64,000 nucleotides of DNA, from contig NZ_CP103057.1 of the NCBI RefSeq assembly GCF_025231525.1, positions 1,691,001 to 1,755,000 of the forward strand. Reading direction: 5' to 3'. A program made the translations under genes and the position numbers. The DNA comes from Sphingomonas endolithica (GTDB lineage: Bacteria; Pseudomonadota; Alphaproteobacteria; Sphingomonadales; Sphingomonadaceae). Numbering within the stretch: position 1 is the first letter of the stretch; every line of letters starts with the position of its first letter. The notes beneath the pieces are model-generated. The model was given only the letters and a program-made list of their open reading frames with translations. It searched no databases and was not told the DNA's origin. Positions 29,549-38,116 of the stretch are shown here, piece after piece.

Positions 29549-29746
29549 TCAGGCTACCGGATTCCTCGGCGAACCCGTTGCAACAAAGGCCAACGGAATG
29601 GCAGGAAGCAGTCGCCTCTACCGCACCTTCAAAATGCGGTCCGGGCGGCCGCTTCCAAGATGACGCTGGTTCAAGTGCTGCTAAAGGCTCCGATCGCCAT
29701 GCGCGTGCCCAAAGCGTACGAATGCAAAGTAAGGTGTCTGGGGCAT

Positions 29747-30559
29747 TCAAGTTCGGCGGGAGTGGCGCTCCGCCATATAGCGTCCAGGCGGGGTGCCGAG
29801 GGTCTTGCGGAACATTGTGACGAAGCTCGGCACGCTTTCATAGCCGAGGTCCGCTGCGACCTGCTGGATCGAGGCACCTCCGGCAAGCCACTTCACCGAG
29901 AGGATCACGCTAAACTGCTGGCGCCAGCGCCCGAAGCTCATGCCGGTCTCCCGCCGCACCAGCCGCTCCAGCGTCCGTGTGCTCAGGGCAGCCTTGTCGG
30001 CCCAAACCTCCAGCGTTCCACGGTCGGCGGGCGCCGCCATCATTTGATCGATGATCCGGCGAAGACGGGGATCCGTCGGCATCGGCAGGTGCAGATCCTC
30101 GGCCTTGGCAACTGCCAGTTCATCGAGCAGCACCGTCATCAGCCGTGAGTTCGCACCGCCCTCCTCATAGAGGAGTGGCAGATTGGCAGAGCGGATCAGG
30201 AGTTCCCGCAGCAACGGCGTCACCGATACCGTGCTACAGGTCGCTGGAAGGCTAACGCCTGCAGCGGGGTCAACAAAGGCGCCATAGCCCTCCAGCGCGC
30301 CCGTCACCTTCATAGCATGGACCGCGCCGCCCGGTATCCAGATCGCGCTGCGGGGTGGAACGATCCACATGCCACCCGCTACTTCGCAGCTCAGTGCGCC
30401 GCGCTGGACGAGCAGAAGCTGACTCTTGGCATGATGGTGCGGGTCCAGTTCGAAGTCGCCAAAGGTATCGGACGCGAAGCCGTACGTGACGACCGAACGC
30501 GGCACATCGTCGGGCTCGACCCAGTCAGTCTCGTCCGAGAGATCGTTCAGGAGCGGCAC
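29747..30559 (-). CDS. AraC-family transcriptional regulator with cupin sensor
   Basis: The 270-residue protein starts with GTG. It has an N-terminal cupin-like sensor (about 35-110, HHHAKSQLLLVQRGALSCEVAGG and PPRSAIWIPGGAVHAM) and a C-terminal AraC HTH pair (about 170-265, LSTRTLERLVRRETGMSFGRWRQQ and VAADLGYESVPSFVTMFRKTLG). This is the NimR-like layout. It may regulate the O-methyltransferase divergent from it or the siderophore receptor, but no site was seen. Confidence 0.85.
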   Translation of the reverse strand: MPLLNDLSDETDWVEPDDVPRSVVTYGFASDTFGDFELDPHHHAKSQLLLVQRGALSCEVAGGMWIVPPRSAIWIPGGAVHAMKVTGALEGYGAFVDPAAGVSLPATCSTVSVTPLLRELLIRSANLPLLYEEGGANSRLMTVLLDELAVAKAEDLHLPMPTDPRLRRIIDQMMAAPADRGTLEVWADKAALSTRTLERLVRRETGMSFGRWRQQFSVILSVKWLAGGASIQQVAADLGYESVPSFVTMFRKTLGTPPGRYMAERHSRRT

Positions 30560-30690
30560 AGACCGGTCCTGCGCTTAGTGGCGGATTCGGATAACAATCT
30601 GTCCAGCCTTCGGAATGACGGCAGGTTGCGCATTCCATATCTGCTCGCATCGTACCGGTCCAGTATGATCGGCTTCACAGAGAGGGCATT

Positions 30691-31386
30691 ATGAATACCT
30701 TGAACAGCGGCCACGTCGCCCAGCTACTGACGCAACTTCACCGCGATGCAGAGGTCGCCGACGGCCCATTCATCCAGAAGATGATGGCCAGCCTGGAAGC
30801 ATCGGGCAGTACGATCGAGCAAGCCGCGGCGCAGCTGATTGCCGACGAGCGCGCCGACTATCCCAAGGTATATCGCGAACATGCCGAGCACTACCTGTCC
30901 GTAACGCCCAACTATGGCCGCTTCCTCTACGCGGTAGCACGCGCCTGCAAGGCGACGCGGATCGTGGAGTTCGGCACCTCGATGGGCGTCTCCACCATCT
31001 ATCTCGCCGCTGCGTTGCGCGACAACGGTGGTGGCCTACTCATCGGATCCGAGCTGGAGCCAGCCAAGGCGGCGCGGGCACGCGCGCATCTCGAAGCGGC
31101 TGGCCTTGCCGATCTGGTAGACATTCGCGTGGGGGATGCACTCGAAACGCTCAAGGATGTCAGCGGAGAGATCGACCTGGCATTGATCGACGGCGCATGG
31201 TCCCTCTACCTGTCGGTGCTCAAGCTGATCGAGCCGCGATTGCGACCTGGCGCGGTCATCCTCGCCGAGAACGCGTTTGCGGAAGAGTATCTTGAGTATG
31301 TCCGCAATCCGGCGAACGGCTATATCGCGCAGACGCTCGCGATCGACGAAGGCCGCGGCAACGAATTCGCCGTGAGAACCCTATGA
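30691..31386 (+). CDS. Class I SAM-dependent methyltransferase (O-methyltransferase-like)
   Basis: The 231-residue protein has the SAM-binding motif IVEFGTSMGVSTIYLA (about 90-106), an acidic loop after strand 2 (IGSELEP) and a motif near LALIDGAWSLYL (about 167-178), as in O-methyltransferase family 3. A good ribosome site (AGAGGG) lies before the ATG. It is divergent from the AraC gene by 131 bases. The acceptor substrate is unknown. Confidence 0.8.
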   Translation: MNTLNSGHVAQLLTQLHRDAEVADGPFIQKMMASLEASGSTIEQAAAQLIADERADYPKVYREHAEHYLSVTPNYGRFLYAVARACKATRIVEFGTSMGVSTIYLAAALRDNGGGLLIGSELEPAKAARARAHLEAAGLADLVDIRVGDALETLKDVSGEIDLALIDGAWSLYLSVLKLIEPRLRPGAVILAENAFAEEYLEYVRNPANGYIAQTLAIDEGRGNEFAVRTL

Positions 31387-31458
31387 CGGTTCCTGTAGGA
31401 TCGTATCCCAGCGCCACGAAAGTACCCGACCGGCTCAGCAAGGCGCTGCTGGGTCTGT

Positions 31459-32067
31459 TCATGAAGCGCGCGACCGTTGCGGCCATCGAGGATGTTGCCG
31501 ATCGCTTTCGGAGGGATCAATGCGGCCGAGCAATACCGTCATCAACGCGCGCTCCGCGTAGGAGGCATTGCCACGGAGATCGCTACGATAGACGCTGTCG
31601 TGTGCCGCCGCGTCGATGAACCGACTGCCCCAGACATCCGCCTGGGCAAGCACCGCGTCCACCTGCGGGCTGGCATCGGATACGAGCAGCGATGGGAAGG
31701 GCAGCCGCATCCGCGGGCTGCTGGCGGGCACGCCGGGCGGTGGCGATGCGATGATCGCGGACGGCAGGTGCAACACCGCGCCGGCGATCGGGGCGGTATA
31801 GGAAGCCGGCGACAATTGTGCCCAGTGCGCGAACGCCAGACAGCAGGCGCCATGCGCAACGACGACGATCGGCCCGGTGGCGCCGCGCACGGCATCGTCG
31901 ATCTGCATCGCCCAAAAGGCATTCGGCCGTTCGGCATGGAAGACCAGTGACAGCGCGCGAACGTGCTCGATACGATAGTGCAGCTGTTGAGATTTGCGTG
32001 CGCCATCCGCGTCGCTCGACAGCAACAGCGCCGTGCCCATTTGGGTCAATTCGGCATCAGGCTTCAT
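31459..32067 (-). CDS. RBBP9/YdeN-like alpha/beta hydrolase with altered nucleophile motif
   Basis: The protein is 202 residues from ATG 32067, which follows GGAGGG. The RBBP9-like core is visible, with IVVVAHGACCLAFAHW (about 67-82) in the place of the nucleophile elbow and WGSRFIDAAAHDS near the family's WGS...GH. In relatives the elbow reads AHSLGC with a catalytic Ser; here Gly73 occupies that position. The protein may therefore be catalytically dead, or Cys75 or Cys76 may matter. It follows the organosulfur operon after about 140 bases on the same strand, so it could be a distal member. Confidence 0.65.
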   Translation of the reverse strand: MKPDAELTQMGTALLLSSDADGARKSQQLHYRIEHVRALSLVFHAERPNAFWAMQIDDAVRGATGPIVVVAHGACCLAFAHWAQLSPASYTAPIAGAVLHLPSAIIASPPPGVPASSPRMRLPFPSLLVSDASPQVDAVLAQADVWGSRFIDAAAHDSVYRSDLRGNASYAERALMTVLLGRIDPSESDRQHPRWPQRSRAS

Positions 32068-32209
32068 GACGTCCCTCCACACGTGGCAGGCGACTCCGCG
32101 CGATCATCAGGCGCGCTTGATGAGGCTAATCGGAAGCCCGGCCGGCGCAATCGGCGTTGCGCCAGACCGCCATCGCGGTGCGCCGTAGCGAAGCCGAGCC
32201 GCCGTTTCG

Positions 32210-33028
32210 TTAGCGCAGCGCGAAGCCGATGCCGTGCAGCACGTCGCGCAACACATGACGGCCTGCCATCGACTCGGGGCCTCGGGTGCGCTCCAGCGCC
32301 TGGTCGCTCCAGTCTCGTTCGGGCAGGCCTTGCTCGCGCTGAAAGGCACGCAGCGCCGCGTCATAGTCCGGCGTCCCGGCGCCTTGCTCCTCGGCCGGGG
32401 AGTAGCGTTCGTGGAACAGCACCGCCGATTGCGGCAGGCGCGGCTTAACCGCCGCGGGGCGCGCCGGATCGGGTCGGCCGACGACTAGGCCGAACAGGGC
32501 GAAGACCCGTGGCGGCAGGCCGAGTTCCGCCGCCACCTCGGCCGGCCTGTTGCGGATACCGCCGATGTAGACCGCGCCGAGCCCCAGCGACTCCAATGCG
32601 ACGACGGCATTCTGCGCCGCGAGTGACGCATCGACGCTGCCCAGCACGAAGCTTTCGAGATAGTCCAATGCCGCCGGTGGCGTGCCGCGGGCCGCGCCAA
32701 TCTGGATCAAGCGGTGGAAATCGATCAGCCAGACCAACAGCAGGGGCGCCTCGACGATATGCTTCTGGTCGCCGGCCAGCGCAGCCAGCCGGGCCTTGCG
32801 CACCGGATCCTGCACCGCGACGACGCTCCATGGCTGCAGATTGGACGATGTCGGCGCAGATTGTGCAGCGGCGATCAGCGTCTCGATCGTGCCGGGCGCA
32901 AGCGGATCGGGCAGGTAGGCGCGGACGGAGCGGTGATCGAGCAAGGTACGCAGGGTCGCATTATCGCCCACCGGCGTGGGCGCGTCGGGGCGTCGATAAC
33001 GCTGGCGGAGCGCCTGATCGGCGCTCAT
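32210..33028 (-). CDS. NfsA-like nitroreductase / NADPH-dependent FMN oxidoreductase
   Basis: The 272-residue protein belongs to the nitroreductase fold: HRSVRAYLPDPLAPGTIETLIAAAQSAPTSSNLQPWS at about residues 32-68 and LGLGAVYIGGIRN at about 148-160. It starts within the end of the upstream monooxygenase gene (four-base overlap). Located after an SnaA/DszA-type monooxygenase, it most likely supplies reduced FMN to that enzyme, which itself cannot reduce flavin. It is the last clear gene of the organosulfur operon. Confidence 0.8.
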   Translation of the reverse strand: MSADQALRQRYRRPDAPTPVGDNATLRTLLDHRSVRAYLPDPLAPGTIETLIAAAQSAPTSSNLQPWSVVAVQDPVRKARLAALAGDQKHIVEAPLLLVWLIDFHRLIQIGAARGTPPAALDYLESFVLGSVDASLAAQNAVVALESLGLGAVYIGGIRNRPAEVAAELGLPPRVFALFGLVVGRPDPARPAAVKPRLPQSAVLFHERYSPAEEQGAGTPDYDAALRAFQREQGLPERDWSDQALERTRGPESMAGRHVLRDVLHGIGFALR

Positions 33029-34401
33029 GCGTGCACGACCTCGCGATGGTCCTGCGGCGCATCGCGGCGGGCGAGGCCGTTCGGCGGACGCTGCAGGCCA
33101 AGATTGTCACGCAGCGTTCGCCCCTCATATTCCTCACGGAACAGGCCGCGGCGTTGCAGGATCGGCACCACCTGATCGACGAAGTCGGTGAGCCCGGTCG
33201 GGAGGATCGGCGGCATGATGTTGAAGCCGTCCGCCGCGCCCTGTTCAAACCAGGTCTGGATCACGTCGGCGATCTGTTCGGGCGTGCCGACGCTGGTCAG
33301 GTGGCCGCGCGCTGTCGAGACCTGGCGGTAGAGCTGGCGCAGCGTGGGCCGTTCGCGCTCGACCAGATCGGAGACGAGCTTGAGGCGGCTCTTGCTGCCG
33401 TTGGTGTCGCTGGGCAGCGGTGGGGCGATGTCGTCAAGATCGTAGCCCGTGAGGTCGAAGCCCTGATAATGGCGGCGCAAGATGCCCAAGGCGATCGCGG
33501 GATGGACCAGCGACTGCAGTTCCTCGTAATTGGCGTTGGCCTCGGCCTCGCTGCCGCCGAGCACGGGGAAGATGCCGGGCATGACGAGCAATTGTTCGGG
33601 ACGCCGGCCGTAGCGCGTGAGCCGCGCCTTTACGTCGGCGTAGAATTCTTGCGCATCGGCCAGGATCAGGTTGGCGGTGAAGATCACTTCGGCGGTACGC
33701 GCGGCAAGTTCGCGGCCCGGCTCCGACGCGCCGGCCTGGACGATCACCGGATAGCCCTGGGGCGGGCGGGCGATGTTGAGGGGGCCACGCACCTGGAAAT
33801 GCTCGCCCTCGTGAGCCAGAAGATGGAATTTATCGATGTCGAGATACACGCCCGCATCGCGATCCCGCACGAAGGCGTCGTCTTCGTAACTGTCCCACAG
33901 GCCTTTCACGACATCGATATACTCCTCGGCGCGCTCGTAGCGTTTCGAATGTTCGAGGTGCGCAGGCTGGCTGAAATTGGCCGAGACGTCGGCACCGGTG
34001 GTGACGACGTTCCACGCCGCACGGCCGCCCGAGATCCAGTCGAGCGAAGCGAACTTGCGCGCCGTCGTGTACGGATCCTCGTAGGTGGTGGTCGACGTGG
34101 CGACGAAGCCGATCCGCGAGGTCACCTGCGACAAAGCGGACCACAAAGTGATCGGCTCGAAATGCGCCGCCTTGGCGTTCTGGCGGAAGGTCGCCTCGTC
34201 GGTAAAGTCGGCATAGCCGCCGGGGCTGTCGGCGACGAACACGAGATCGAACTTGCCGCGCTCAGCGGTCTGCACGATCTGCTTGTAATGATCGAGATTG
34301 TGCCCGGCATCGGCCTGCGTCTCCGGGTGCAGCCAGGCCGAGACGTGATGCCCGGTCGCCTGGAGGAAAGCGCCGAGGCGCAGCGTGCGGTCTTGGGTCA
34401 T
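33025..34401 (-). CDS. LLM-class FMN-dependent monooxygenase, NtaA/SnaA/DszA-like
   Basis: The 458-residue enzyme has a bacterial luciferase-like barrel with the NtaA/SnaA/SoxA signature: LGAFLQATGHHVSAWLHPE (about 9-27), the WISGGRAAWNVVTTG segment (about 122-136) and QAGASEPGRELAA (about 226-238). Family members use FMNH2 and O2 to cleave C-S or C-N bonds in sulfones, aminopolycarboxylates and related compounds. Both ends overlap neighbours by four bases. Context with a sulfonate-type ABC transporter and a TauD homologue points to an organosulfur substrate. Confidence 0.82.
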   Translation of the reverse strand: MTQDRTLRLGAFLQATGHHVSAWLHPETQADAGHNLDHYKQIVQTAERGKFDLVFVADSPGGYADFTDEATFRQNAKAAHFEPITLWSALSQVTSRIGFVATSTTTYEDPYTTARKFASLDWISGGRAAWNVVTTGADVSANFSQPAHLEHSKRYERAEEYIDVVKGLWDSYEDDAFVRDRDAGVYLDIDKFHLLAHEGEHFQVRGPLNIARPPQGYPVIVQAGASEPGRELAARTAEVIFTANLILADAQEFYADVKARLTRYGRRPEQLLVMPGIFPVLGGSEAEANANYEELQSLVHPAIALGILRRHYQGFDLTGYDLDDIAPPLPSDTNGSKSRLKLVSDLVERERPTLRQLYRQVSTARGHLTSVGTPEQIADVIQTWFEQGAADGFNIMPPILPTGLTDFVDQVVPILQRRGLFREEYEGRTLRDNLGLQRPPNGLARRDAPQDHREVVHA

Positions 34402-35138
34402 GCGGTGATCCTTTGCCGGTGGGAATATTGCGTGAGGCCGTCCGTCTCGACGCCGAGCAGGGCGAGCAGTTCGTGCTGCAACTGCGCGAAGCGGTCGCGG
34501 CGGGCCGGGCCGTCGAGCGGCAGCGCGACCTTGATATCCGCGACGATATGGCCGGCATCGAGCACCACGACACGATCGGCGAGCTCGATCGCCTCATCGA
34601 CATCGTGCGTGACGAGCAGCACCGCGGGGTTGTGCGTGGACGAGAGGCGGCGGAGCAGGACGTGCATCCGGATGCGGGTCAGCGCATCGAGCGCGCCGAA
34701 CGGTTCGTCGGCGAGCAGCAATTCGGGCCGGCGCACCAGCGAGCGGGCAAGCGCGACGCGCTGTTGCTCGCCGCCGGAAAGTTCGTAGGGCCAGGAACGC
34801 TCGCGCCCGGTCAGTTCGACTTCGGCCAGCGCCTCCAGGCCACGCTTGCGCGCATCCTTGCCCTCGAGCCCCAGGATCACGTTATCCAGCACGCGCTTCC
34901 ACGGCAGCAGCCGCGCATCCTGGAACACCACCGACAAGCGATCGGGCACAACGATCTCGCCCGATCCCTCCGCCTCGTGATCGAGATCGGCGAGCGCGCG
35001 GAGCAAGGTACTCTTGCCCGAACCGCTGCGCCCGAGCAACGCGACGAATTCGCCGCGCGCGATGTCGAGATCGACGCCGTCGAGCACGCCCTTCTGCGTG
35101 AAGCGGCGCACCAGGCCGCGGATGCGGACGACGCTCAT
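34398..35138 (-). CDS. ssuB: ABC transporter ATP-binding protein, SsuB-like (nitrate/sulfonate type)
   Basis: The ATPase is 246 residues from ATG 35138; the longer open frame upstream is the shadow of the permease gene. Walker A is GRSGSGKST (36-44), the Q-loop is VFQDARLLPW (71-80), the signature is LSGGEQQ (120-126) and Walker B is LLADEP (141-146). It overlaps the permease stop (ATGA) and the monooxygenase start. It energises the sulfonate-type importer formed with the two upstream genes. Confidence 0.88.
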   Translation of the reverse strand: MSVVRIRGLVRRFTQKGVLDGVDLDIARGEFVALLGRSGSGKSTLLRALADLDHEAEGSGEIVVPDRLSVVFQDARLLPWKRVLDNVILGLEGKDARKRGLEALAEVELTGRERSWPYELSGGEQQRVALARSLVRRPELLLADEPFGALDALTRIRMHVLLRRLSSTHNPAVLLVTHDVDEAIELADRVVVLDAGHIVADIKVALPLDGPARRDRFAQLQHELLALLGVETDGLTQYSHRQRITA

Positions 35139-36001
35139 GCCCCGAGCGTCCGACGCCAGGTAAGCGCGCGCCGCTGGATCACGCGCACGACGGCATCCGA
35201 GCCGAGCCCGAGCAGGGCATAGACGACGAGCCCGACCAGCATGACGTCGGTCTGCGCATAATTGCGCGCCAGCGTGATCATGTAACCGATGCCGCTGGTC
35301 GCATTGAGCTGTTCGACCACCACCAATGCGAGCCACGCTGCGGTCACGCCGAAGCGTAAGCCCAGCAACATGCCGGGCAGCGCCCCGGGCAGCACGACGT
35401 GGCGGATGAAGGCGAGCCGCCCGAGCCCCAACGTCTCGGCCAATTCGACCTGCTTGAGATCGATCGCACGCAGGGCGCTGTGCGTATGGATATAGATCGG
35501 CGCGAACACAGTGACCGCGATGACGGTGATCTTCATCGCCTCGCCGACGCCGAACCACAGGATCATGAACGGAATCAGCGCCAGTACCGGGATGCCGCGC
35601 TTCAGTTGCACCAGCCCGTCGATGACATAGCCGCCGAGCAGGCTGAGCCCCGAGATCAAGGCGAGCAGCACCCCGGCGGTGGCGCCGAACGCCAGCCCCT
35701 GCGCCGCGCGCCACGCCGATACTGCGAGATTCTGCTGCAGGCGCCCGTCGCTGATCAACTCGTAGCCGGCGGTGATCGCGGTCCATGGCGCGGGCAGGAT
35801 GCGCGTGTCGAGGAAGCCGGTGATCGAGAAGACCGACCAATAGAGCAGCAGCAGCAGCGGCCCGAGTAGCCAACCCCAGGCGAGCGGCGTCTTCAACCCG
35901 AGCCGGCGGGTGCCGCGGCGATCGGTCAGGTCGCTCGGCAGCGCGTCGACCGCGACCGGCACCGACTGCAGCGACGTTATATTGGCAAAAGGGGCGTTCA
36001 T
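35135..36001 (-). CDS. ssuC: ABC transporter permease, SsuC-like
   Basis: The permease is 288 residues from ATG 36001, where a TGATG overlap with the substrate-binding gene fixes the start. It has six hydrophobic segments (about residues 45-270). The cytoplasmic coupling motif EAETLG-like stretch (VELAETLGLGRLAFIRHVVLPGALP) is at about 178-202. It forms the membrane channel for the SsuA-like binding protein and SsuB-like ATPase. Confidence 0.88.
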   Translation of the reverse strand: MNAPFANITSLQSVPVAVDALPSDLTDRRGTRRLGLKTPLAWGWLLGPLLLLLYWSVFSITGFLDTRILPAPWTAITAGYELISDGRLQQNLAVSAWRAAQGLAFGATAGVLLALISGLSLLGGYVIDGLVQLKRGIPVLALIPFMILWFGVGEAMKITVIAVTVFAPIYIHTHSALRAIDLKQVELAETLGLGRLAFIRHVVLPGALPGMLLGLRFGVTAAWLALVVVEQLNATSGIGYMITLARNYAQTDVMLVGLVVYALLGLGSDAVVRVIQRRALTWRRTLGA

Positions 36002-37119
36002 CACGGCTCCTGTGTTCCGGCGATCTGGGCGGCGAAGCCATTTGCGGCGATGGTTTCGAAACGGCGGTCGAAGATCGTCGCCGCGTCGAAGCGCGGCTTG
36101 CCCATTTCGGGCGCGAGCAGGTCGATCGCCGCCTGCTGGTACGCAATCGGCTGGTCCCAGCTGCGGCTGATCTGCGTCTCGCCCGCCGCGGCGACGATCA
36201 GCTTCGCATCGGCCAGCGGCAGGCCCTGATGCTCGACGTAATAGCCGCGCGCGAGTTCGTCCGGGTGGGTCTGCTGCCAGGCCTGCGCGCGGCCCCACCA
36301 ATAAGCGAACTGCTTGAGCGCCGCCGCCTTGGCGGGGTCGCGCAGCACCTCGACCGGCACGTAAGCGAGCACGGCATCGTCGCGGAAATCGGGATGGGCG
36401 AGGATCTTGGCACCGTCCTGCGCGAACTTGCGCAGATAGCGTTCGGCGACGATCCCGCCGCCGACCGGCGCGACATCGACGAGATTGCTGGCCAGCGCAC
36501 TGGTATAGACGTCGCCGCCGATGCTCGACGGCAGCTCGACCAAGGTAACGTCGCTTTTACGAAGCCCAAGCGCCTTCAGCGTCTGCAATACGATCTGGCC
36601 CTGCACCTGGCTGGGGCTGAACGCGATGCGCTTGCCGCGCAGGTCGGCGAGCGTGCGGATCCCGGCCTTGGGCGCGATGGCGAGCACGAAGGCGGGATGG
36701 TTGAGCGGATCGCGCCGTTGGCGGAAAGCAATGATCTTGACCGGAATGCCGACCCAGGTGGCGTGCAGCGGCGGCACGTTGGCGCCGAGCCCCAAATCCA
36801 GCGCATGCGCGTGGAACGCCTCGGTCACGTCCGGGCCGCCGGTGATCTGCGCCCATTTAAGGGTGAAGGGCAGCTTCGCCCCCCAGCCGAGATGTTCGAA
36901 CACCCATTGCGTCACCGGGTCGCCGACCACCAGCACCGTGCCCTTGGGCACGGTGTCGGGCAGCGGCGCGGTCTCCGCCAGCCCTGCGCCGGCAGCGAGC
37001 GCCGGGCGGCGGTTGGGCGCGAACACGAACAGCAAGGCGATGGTGACCGCGACGAACGCGGCCAGGCCGATAAAGCCCCACGGTTTGGAGCGATGTCGGG
37101 ACCGGGCCGCGCGCGCCAT
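36001..37119 (-). CDS. ssuA: ABC transporter substrate-binding protein, SsuA-like (aliphatic sulfonate/taurine type)
   Basis: The protein is 372 residues from ATG 37119, where a TGATG overlap with the TauD-type gene sets the start. An N-terminal membrane anchor or signal (GFIGLAAFVAVTIALLFVF, about 16-34) is followed by an NMT1/SsuA-like binding domain: ALDLGLGANVPPLHATWVGI, GIRTLADLRGKRIAFSPSQVQG and VDVAPVGGGIVAERYL. It binds the organosulfur compound in the periplasm. The anchor is unusual because most relatives have a cleavable signal. Confidence 0.85.
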   Translation of the reverse strand: MARAARSRHRSKPWGFIGLAAFVAVTIALLFVFAPNRRPALAAGAGLAETAPLPDTVPKGTVLVVGDPVTQWVFEHLGWGAKLPFTLKWAQITGGPDVTEAFHAHALDLGLGANVPPLHATWVGIPVKIIAFRQRRDPLNHPAFVLAIAPKAGIRTLADLRGKRIAFSPSQVQGQIVLQTLKALGLRKSDVTLVELPSSIGGDVYTSALASNLVDVAPVGGGIVAERYLRKFAQDGAKILAHPDFRDDAVLAYVPVEVLRDPAKAAALKQFAYWWGRAQAWQQTHPDELARGYYVEHQGLPLADAKLIVAAAGETQISRSWDQPIAYQQAAIDLLAPEMGKPRFDAATIFDRRFETIAANGFAAQIAGTQEP

Positions 37120-38093
37120 CAGCCGAGCACGTTGAAGAGGTCGCCTTCCAGCGGCTGCGAGACGAAGCCGTCGGGTCCGCGCGTCAGATCGCCGGCGACG
37201 GTGATGCGGCGCACGGAGCGCGGCAGATCGAAATGCGCATAATCGATCGGCCCGGCATGCGCGACGGCCTGGTTGTCCCACACCACCAGCGACTTGGGCT
37301 TCCAGTGGAATCGCACCTGATATTCCGGCCGGGTCGCCTCGTAGAACAGCAGGTCGAGCAGTGCCTTGCTCTCCGGCTCCTTCAGCCCGACGATATGGCT
37401 GATCGTGCCGGGATTGAGGAACAGCAGCTTCTCGCCCGTCTCGGGGTGGACGCGGACCAGCGGGTGGAGCGACACGAACGGCCCGGTCGAGCGCCCGTCG
37501 CGGCGCGGCTTGGTATTGGCGTTGTCGTAGGCGCTGGTCCGGTGCACCGCCTGCAGCCCGTCGATTAGGCCGCGGATCGGCGCCGACAGTCCTTCGTATG
37601 CGGCGATCAGATTGGCGAACAACGTGTCCCCACCGAATGGCGGGATCTCGACGCCGTGCAGGATCGAATAGCGGTTGGGGTTGGCGACGAACGTGATGTC
37701 GATATGCCAGCCCTTGTAATCGCGTGGCGGCTCGCGGCCCGGCGGGGCGGCATCGGTGCGGTTGCGGCGCGCGCGATATTCCTCGACGCTGCGTTCCCAG
37801 ATCTCGGGATGGTCTTCGAGGCCCTCGGAGATCGGGTGCGCCGGGGTGAGCGGCCCGAACGCGCGGCCGAACGCCTTCAGCTGATCGTTGCTGATATCCT
37901 GATCGCGGAAGAACACGACGCGCCAGTCGTGCAGCGCCTTCTGGATATCCGCGGCGACTTCCGGGCCGATCGGCTGGCGCAGGTCGACGCCGCTGATTTC
38001 GGCGCCGATCGTCGGGGTGACGGGCTCGACCTTGATGTGATCGTAGCTGAAGCGGTCGGCAGTATTGCTGCGTAGTGCAGTGACGGTGCTCAT
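37119..38093 (-). CDS. TauD/TfdA-family alpha-ketoglutarate-dependent dioxygenase
   Basis: The enzyme is 324 residues from ATG 38093, preceded by AAGGAGAATCTC. The iron ligands are His130 and Asp132 (GWHIDITF) and His279 (NQAVAHAGPID), and Arg295/Arg296 (PRSVRRITV) would bind alpha-ketoglutarate. Relatives hydroxylate taurine, alkyl sulfates or similar compounds so that sulfite or sulfate is released. It sits between the aldo/keto reductase and the SsuA-like gene in the same operon. Confidence 0.87.
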   Translation of the reverse strand: MSTVTALRSNTADRFSYDHIKVEPVTPTIGAEISGVDLRQPIGPEVAADIQKALHDWRVVFFRDQDISNDQLKAFGRAFGPLTPAHPISEGLEDHPEIWERSVEEYRARRNRTDAAPPGREPPRDYKGWHIDITFVANPNRYSILHGVEIPPFGGDTLFANLIAAYEGLSAPIRGLIDGLQAVHRTSAYDNANTKPRRDGRSTGPFVSLHPLVRVHPETGEKLLFLNPGTISHIVGLKEPESKALLDLLFYEATRPEYQVRFHWKPKSLVVWDNQAVAHAGPIDYAHFDLPRSVRRITVAGDLTRGPDGFVSQPLEGDLFNVLG

Positions 38094-38116
38094 GAGATTC
38101 TCCTTGCTCGGATGGG

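Noticed and set aside
29549..29746. Possible tRNA-like segment containing GGTTCAA after the siderophore receptor
   Set aside because: The surrounding bases do not form acceptor, D and anticodon stems.
31383..31619. A 78-codon frame overlapping the methyltransferase stop by ATGA
   Set aside because: The first 40 residues look plausible but the rest is Arg-rich and lies wholly antisense to the RBBP9-like gene. I could not support it as a gene.
35139..36146. An uninterrupted extension of the ATPase frame that would give a 582-residue protein
   Set aside because: Its first 336 residues are Arg/Ala-rich with no domain, and lie over the permease gene in another frame. The ATPase has a normal start at 35138 coupled to the permease stop.
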